From positions 1 to 9,520 of the forward strand of contig JBMFXG010000101.1 in NCBI GenBank assembly GCA_049964535.1: a DNA stretch of 9,520 nt, written 5' to 3'. The notes under the pieces are model-generated. The model ran no database searches, had not been told where the DNA came from, and was given only the letters and a program-made list of their open reading frames with translations. This document shows, piece after piece, positions 6,655 through 9,520 of this stretch. The stretch is from JAJYZP01 sp049964535 (GTDB taxonomy: Bacteria > Actinomycetota > Acidimicrobiia > Acidimicrobiales > Acidimicrobiaceae). Position 1 is the first letter of the stretch; every line of letters begins with the position of its first letter. A program made the position numbers and the translations under genes.

Positions 6655-6860
6655 GAGAGACCACCAGCTCGACGTGCTGCTTCACGCATAGCTGATAACG
6701 CCTGCGTCGTAAGTTGCTCAAGACGAGTGTCAACAGCCATACGCTCAGCAAAGATATCGAAGGTGCGACGGTACTGGCGCCAAGCAAGGAGCGCCCAGAC
6801 ACCGGCGCACGAGAGCGCCAGTGCCAAGACTGCGATGCCCAGCGCTACCAGCGCAGTCAC
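6651..6860 (-). CDS. Small single-span membrane protein, 69 aa
   Basis: The likely start is GTG 6860, which overlaps the stop of the preceding gene (GTGA, 6857-6860); a longer version from GTG 6908 is possible. Residues about 2-26 form one strong membrane helix (MTALVALGIAVLALAL and onward to WALLAW). It is followed by a basic boundary (RQYRRTF) and a roughly 40-residue helical, charged domain. This suits an inner-membrane protein with its C-terminus in the cytoplasm. It has no recognised family. Its coupling to the 110-residue helical protein suggests that the two act together, perhaps at the membrane during transfer. Confidence 0.6.
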   Translation of the reverse strand: MTALVALGIAVLALALSCAGVWALLAWRQYRRTFDIFAERMAVDTRLEQLTTQALSAMREAARRAGGLS

Positions 6861-7189
6861 CTGATTCGGCGCAAATCGCGCCGTAGGTCGGACAACAACT
6901 CTGCACACCCCAACATGTGATCGTCGGCGATGAAAGCGAGCCGCTGGGCAGCATCGTGTGCAATCATCTCAAGCTGACGCTGTGCCTGGGAAACCCGAGT
7001 GATCTGCTGCATGGCGTTACCGGTAGCCATCGTCAGATTCTCAACCTTGGCTAATGTCACGTCGGTGACATTATCGACCTGGCTGGTTCGGATCTGCGTT
7101 CCAAGGCGGCCCCTGGATATCTCACGCCCAGAGCGACGAGCATCTCGGGAGAGCGCACCAGCACCGTTATAGGTAGCGAGCTCGCTCAT
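6857..7189 (-). CDS. Predicted helical protein of unknown function, 110 aa
   Basis: The product has a basic N-terminal part (LSRDARRSGREISRGRLG) followed by long, probably coiled-coil helices with regular hydrophobic spacing (VTLAKVENLTMATGNAMQQI, then AQRQLEMIAHDAAQRL) and a basic end (LRRDLRRIR). Proteins of this shape and order are common next to transfer genes in actinobacterial elements, where they are annotated as hypothetical; that memory is not a homology result. The ATG at 7189 overlaps the stop of an 11-residue leader ORF (ATGA). GGCGG/GATGGG lies just upstream. It is the first sizeable gene of the left-going cluster and feeds directly into the 69-residue membrane protein. Confidence 0.7.
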   Translation of the reverse strand: MSELATYNGAGALSRDARRSGREISRGRLGTQIRTSQVDNVTDVTLAKVENLTMATGNAMQQITRVSQAQRQLEMIAHDAAQRLAFIADDHMLGCAELLSDLRRDLRRIR

Positions 7190-7221
7190 CCCATCACCGC
7201 CTCATTGTTGATAGCCTTCAT
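7186..7221 (-). CDS. Possible 11-codon leader peptide
   Basis: The reading is MKAINNEAVMG and stop, from ATG 7221. Its TGA overlaps the ATG of the 110-residue gene (ATGA, 7186-7189). A purine-rich stretch with two GGAG sites (AGGAGAAAGGAG) ends about 11 bases before this ATG and is the best ribosome binding site in the neighbourhood. Without this leader that site would be too far from the ATG at 7189. The leader therefore probably loads ribosomes for the following gene. It has no amino-acid run typical of attenuators. Confidence 0.45.
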   Translation of the reverse strand: MKAINNEAVMG

Positions 7222-7404
7222 AGTGTCCTTGCTCCTTTCTCCTATTCATCCGAGTGGGTTGCGATGACACCGTGGGTGGTCCGTTGCAGCGGGCCATCCA
7301 CGGTGTCATCGCTGGGTATTCGACATATTGCTAAATCGAATATTCTCGAGGTTAGAGCTGGCTTTGCATTGGAGATATGCCCAGGATCAGAGTTGGAGTA
7401 GGAA
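7222..7404. promoter_or_regulatory. Divergent control region between the two gene groups
   Basis: This 183-base stretch lies between the left-going small-ORF cluster and the right-going 327-residue gene, so it should hold promoters for both. It contains a long hairpin (7261-7312) and AT-rich DNA with palindromes around 7317-7345: TATTCG (7317-7322) against CGAATA (7337-7342), and GAATATTC (7338-7345). No promoter pair matches consensus well enough to mark exactly. The palindromes are good candidates for an operator. Confidence 0.55.
7261..7312. repeat. Long hairpin: 22-bp stem, 8-base loop
   Basis: The left arm (7261-7282, beginning GCGATGACACCGTGG) pairs with the right arm (7291-7312). The outer 15 pairs are perfect, and only two of the inner pairs are G-T type. 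The loop is GTTGCAGC. No T-run follows on either strand, so it is not a standard intrinsic terminator. It ends 39 bases before the leader ORF start on the minus strand. Options are the inverted repeat of a transfer origin, a 5' leader hairpin of the left-going transcript, a small RNA, or a binding site for a dimeric protein. Confidence 0.85.
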
Positions 7405-7426
7405 TTGGAGTCGCAATCAAAGTCGG
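7391..7426 (+). repeat. Three imperfect 12-base tandem repeats at the TTG start
   Basis: AGTTGGAGTAGG, AATTGGAGTCGC and AATCAAAGTCGG follow each other directly. They cover the ribosome binding site and the first codons of the 327-residue gene. They may be a repeated binding site for a regulator or a slippage relic. Confidence 0.4.
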
Positions 7427-8388
7427 TCAGGTCGTCCTATCGATGGGTTGAACCATCGGCGTGGGATCCCAAGCAGGCTTACAACGTTCTTCAGGATCTT
7501 GTCTACTTACACAAAGACGCTGGTTTCTCCCCAGCTCGTATCGCCAGAGCCAGTCTCGTTCGTCAACTCCTTGGTGGGGACAATGAATCGTATGAGGTGT
7601 TGCGGGAACGGTTCGTATCGGCTATCGAGTCGCTTCGTGATCCACATCCCGAGATACTGCTCGATGTCTTCGGGCTTGCCCCTAAAACCGAAGCTATGAC
7701 GTACCTCAAGGATCGACGCCAACACTACGGTGATAGGCACGGCATCAAGGTTGAAGCTGTCGCCGACCGCGAGGAGTCGGCCATGGATAACCTGCGTAAG
7801 CAGCTCGTCACGGGCTGGTACCCAAAGTCCCCAACTGGCTTTGCGGTGCCGCAGTCACACAACGGCTTTGTCCAGCAGGCCGCCCGCATTCTGCCGGTGG
7901 TGCGTAATCGCGCCTGGCAGGAGAACAGGGAGTGGCGCCAGCTCATTGCAGCATTTGACGAAGCCGACTTCATCTCGATCAGCAGCTCATACCCAGGTCG
8001 GCCGATCCCCGAGGGTGACTTTACGGTCAAGACCGAACGCATCGGGGCGAGCTTCACTCATCAGTTCTGGTACAAGGAGCCGATGCGCCGAGGCGAGACC
8101 TACGACCTCAAATTCCGGATAGTCGCTGACCCAGACCTTGGTACCCCTAGTGCTCTCACCGAACATAGTCAGGCCTTTCACGAGCCCACTAGGTTTGCCT
8201 CATTCGGGGCGGTCTTCAGTGACGAGCGACCAAGCACCATCTGGAGCTACCGTGGACTTACGTACTTTGAACGACCCGGAACGCCCCACATCGGCCAGAT
8301 CCTCGAGTTTGGCGATGAGCCGGGAGTCAAGGTCGAATTTCGCGACTTATACGGTGGACTCTATAGCGGCATTGCTTGGGAATGGTGA
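7405..8388 (+). CDS. Unrecognised 327-aa protein, possible DNA-binding regulator
   Basis: I do not recognise the family. The start is TTG 7405: an in-frame stop lies just upstream at 7399-7401, GGAG sits six bases before it, and no ATG occurs in the first 90 codons. Residues about 20-75 are helical and read like a helix-turn-helix (YNVLQDLVYL, then FSPARIARASLVRQLLGG). Residues about 120-185 are basic and helical. The C-terminal part is rich in beta-type sequence, with FTVKTERIGASFTHQFWYKE, GETYDLKFRIV and a closing hydrophobic strand (LYGGLYSGIAWEW), suggesting a beta-sandwich or sensor domain. There is no signal peptide or membrane helix. It is transcribed away from the transfer cluster and stands first before a restriction-like cargo, so control of that cargo is a reasonable guess. 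The evidence is good for a real gene, poor for its function. Confidence 0.8.
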   Translation: MESQSKSVRSSYRWVEPSAWDPKQAYNVLQDLVYLHKDAGFSPARIARASLVRQLLGGDNESYEVLRERFVSAIESLRDPHPEILLDVFGLAPKTEAMTYLKDRRQHYGDRHGIKVEAVADREESAMDNLRKQLVTGWYPKSPTGFAVPQSHNGFVQQAARILPVVRNRAWQENREWRQLIAAFDEADFISISSSYPGRPIPEGDFTVKTERIGASFTHQFWYKEPMRRGETYDLKFRIVADPDLGTPSALTEHSQAFHEPTRFASFGAVFSDERPSTIWSYRGLTYFERPGTPHIGQILEFGDEPGVKVEFRDLYGGLYSGIAWEW

Positions 8389-8528
8389 ATTCCTGTCGAA
8401 GATGGAAATAAAATCGGATTATTGGTGGCAAATGAACACAGAAATTGAGGACAAATTCGTTGCTATAACTTTGTATTGACTGCCCCAATAGTTCCTTGAA
8501 ATGCGCTGTGTAACAGGAGGTCAGTAGT

Positions 8529-8561
8529 ATTGTATTCAGATTCTTGGATCTTGCATACAAT
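8529..8561. repeat. Inverted repeat over the promoter (7-bp arms)
   Basis: ATTGTAT and ATACAAT are centred 26 bases apart and enclose the -35 region and spacer. The placement fits a repressor site. The arms are short and AT-rich, so chance remains possible. Confidence 0.4.
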
Positions 8562-8569
8562 GGTATAAT
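8541..8569 (+). promoter_or_regulatory. Predicted sigma-70-type promoter for hsdM fragment and helicase
   Basis: A perfect TATAAT at 8564-8569 stands 17 bases after TTCTTG (8541-8546), a weak -35. A start of transcription would be expected near 8576, only a few bases before the 16-codon ORF at 8580. An inverted repeat, ATTGTAT (8529-8535) and ATACAAT (8555-8561), straddles the -35 to -10 spacer and could be an operator. Confidence 0.55.
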
Positions 8570-8579
8570 AAGGGGAATT

Positions 8580-8630
8580 ATGCAAAAATCAAGGCGCCAG
8601 TTGAAGAGATTATGTAAGGCATATCACTGA
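8580..8630 (+). CDS. Possible 16-codon leader ORF
   Basis: ATG 8580 opens a short basic peptide (MQKSRRQLKRLCKAYH) whose TGA overlaps the ATG of the hsdM fragment (TGATG). AAGGGG lies only a few bases before the ATG, closer than usual, and the predicted transcript start is just upstream, so initiation would be almost leaderless. It may couple translation into the next gene or be chance. Confidence 0.3.
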   Translation: MQKSRRQLKRLCKAYH

Positions 8631-8995
8631 TGGCGGGCCAGGTACGCAAGACTGCGACGAAGCCAGCCAAGACGCTCGAACAGGGCCTGTGGGACACTGC
8701 GGACGCGCTTCGTGGCAATCAGGAGCCGAGTGAGTATAAGCACATCGTTTTAGGATTGGTCTTCCTTAAGTACATCTTCGACTGGTTTGAAGTTCGTCAT
8801 CAGCCTAAGGAAGCGATGGCTGATAGTGAGGAGCAGTTCCGAAAAAGCTCACGCTACCAATTAATGACCAATTCACTTACTAATTCGTCGATTGGTTTTC
8901 TGATTCTTCAGCTGATCAACGGCTTTTCACAACATGCTAAAGCCACTCTCACAACCATCCAAGGCTGCACGCGGAGGGGATCAGCAACAACATGA
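8630..8995 (+). pseudogene. hsdM: HsdM N-terminal fragment (type I restriction methyltransferase), 121 aa
   Basis: The first about 60 residues match the N-terminal helical domain of type I restriction-modification methyltransferase subunits: LEQGLWDTADALRGNQEPSEY followed by KHIVLGLVFLKYIFDWFE. Full HsdM proteins run about 500 residues and contain an SAM-binding fold and an NPPF/NPPY catalytic motif; neither is present here. After about residue 70 the sequence no longer resembles HsdM (SLTNSSIGFLILQLINGFSQ, then a basic tail), and the DNA is AT-rich there. This suggests a gene with its body deleted, joined to foreign sequence. The ORF still ends with an ATGA overlap onto the helicase gene, so it may be translated as a leader or keep a protein-protein role. 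Loss of methyltransferase activity is nearly certain. Confidence 0.75.
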
Positions 8996-9520
8996 GCGAC
9001 ACTAAGCTGAGCGCCTATCAGGCGAAGTACTACGCCCACGAACTACAGCGAAGCTATGCGAATGACCACGTTGGTAAGTTAGCCGGTCTGCTATTTGACG
9101 CTCAGGTTGAACCGAAGCCGCATCAGATCGATGCTGCCCTCTTCGCTCTACAGACCTCGTATCTGCCTGGCGTGATCCTTGCCGACGAGGTAGGCCTTGG
9201 CAAGACTATCGAAGCCGGAATCGTGATCAGTCAGTTCTGGTCTGAGCGTAAGCGCAACGTTCTCATCATTGCCCCGTCAAGTCTGCGTCAACAATGGCAG
9301 CAAGAGCTGCAGGAGAAGTTCCTCATTCCGAGCATGCTGCTCGACCCGAAGCTCAAAGACGAACAGCTCGCCAGTAGTACCATTATGAGATCGGAGGTTC
9401 TGATCTGCTCTTACGAATTTGCGTTGCGCCACGAGACCAACCTCACGAGCCAGTGGGACTTGGTCATCTGTGACGAGGCCCACCGACTTCGGAACTTCTA
9501 CACCGGACGTAACAAGGCGC
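8992..9520 (+). CDS. SNF2-family DEAD/DEAH helicase, N-terminal part, cut by right window edge
   Basis: This is the first 176 residues of a superfamily 2 helicase or translocase of the SNF2/RapA type, which uses ATP to move along double-stranded DNA. Visible motifs are the N-terminal stretch AYQAKYYAHELQRSY, a Q-like motif with PKPHQIDAALFAL (about 41-53), Walker A DEVGLGKT (65-72) within LADEVGLGKTIEAG, motif Ia LIIAPSSLRQQWQQEL (91-106), and motif II DEAH (161-164) in LVICDEAHRLRN. The ATG at 8992 overlaps the hsdM fragment stop, and GGAGGGG lies about 11 bases upstream. From memory, close relatives are about 1000 residues and often stand with site-specific DNA methyltransferases and restriction-like helicases in defence islands, so a bacterial defence role is likely but depends on genes beyond the window. 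Confidence 0.92.
   Translation, partial: MSDTKLSAYQAKYYAHELQRSYANDHVGKLAGLLFDAQVEPKPHQIDAALFALQTSYLPGVILADEVGLGKTIEAGIVISQFWSERKRNVLIIAPSSLRQQWQQELQEKFLIPSMLLDPKLKDEQLASSTIMRSEVLICSYEFALRHETNLTSQWDLVICDEAHRLRNFYTGRNKA

Larger units (their letters stand above)
8389..8629. other. AT-rich gap before the hsdM fragment
   Basis: This 241-base stretch is visibly richer in A and T than its neighbours. The first half holds a 25-codon open frame (8402-8479) without a ribosome binding site, probably chance or a relic. AGGAGGT at 8516-8522 has no good start after it; a TTG at 8530 opens only 12 codons. The second half has a promoter and an inverted repeat. The change in composition suggests a junction between DNA of different origins. 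Confidence 0.5.

Noticed and set aside
7261..7312. Intrinsic transcription terminator.
   Set aside because: The stem is strong, but no run of T follows it on either strand, and it lies between divergent genes where no terminator is needed.
8402..8479. 25-codon plus-strand frame after the 327-residue gene.
   Set aside because: It has no ribosome binding site and no recognisable sequence; likely chance in AT-rich DNA.
1..9520. CRISPR array, tRNA genes (as integration target) or transposase genes.
   Set aside because: No regularly spaced repeats, cloverleaf-like sequence or transposase motifs were seen on either strand.

Overview
The window looks like one end of an integrated mobile genetic element from a moderate-GC actinobacterium (Actinomycetota). 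The evidence is the company of gene families: a large serine recombinase, a replication-relaxation family protein, a TraG/VirD4/HerA-like ATPase and an MT-A70 adenine methyltransferase. Shine-Dalgarno sites are strong, GTG and TTG starts are frequent, and UGA acts as stop. The species cannot be fixed from this sequence. No rRNA, tRNA, CRISPR array or insertion sequence was seen.

Layout. The genes form two divergent groups around a control region at about 7222-7404. To the left, all on the minus strand, is one long, tightly packed run. It starts with a cluster of very small ORFs (7221 down to 6221: 11, 110, 69, 31, 48 and 62 residues), most joined by ATGA or GTGA overlaps and including two predicted membrane proteins. 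After a 274-base gap with short repeats come an MT-A70 methyltransferase (5946-5332), a charged 78-residue protein, a 732-residue motor ATPase, a 74-residue ORF and a replication-relaxation protein (down to 1894). Last are a ribbon-helix-helix DNA-binding protein and a serine recombinase that runs off the left edge. Its reading frame stays open, but its sequence stops resembling the family near base 77.

To the right, on the plus strand, are an unrecognised 327-residue protein (7405-8388), an AT-rich stretch with a good promoter, the N-terminal part of a type I restriction methyltransferase (HsdM) that ends early, and the start of an SNF2-type helicase that leaves the right edge. This resembles the start of a defence or restriction cargo.

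How it may work together (inference): the recombinase excises and integrates the element. The ATPase, replication-relaxation protein and ribbon-helix-helix protein form a DNA-processing and transfer module, and the adenine methyltransferase may mark element DNA. The control region holds a 22-bp-stem hairpin and smaller palindromes, and could be a transfer origin, a leader hairpin or an operator. No classical HUH relaxase is visible here. The replication-relaxation protein, which shows a PD...E-x-D pattern, is the best local candidate for a DNA-processing enzyme. The most unusual parts are the coupled micro-ORF cluster, the hairpin region and the 327-residue protein.
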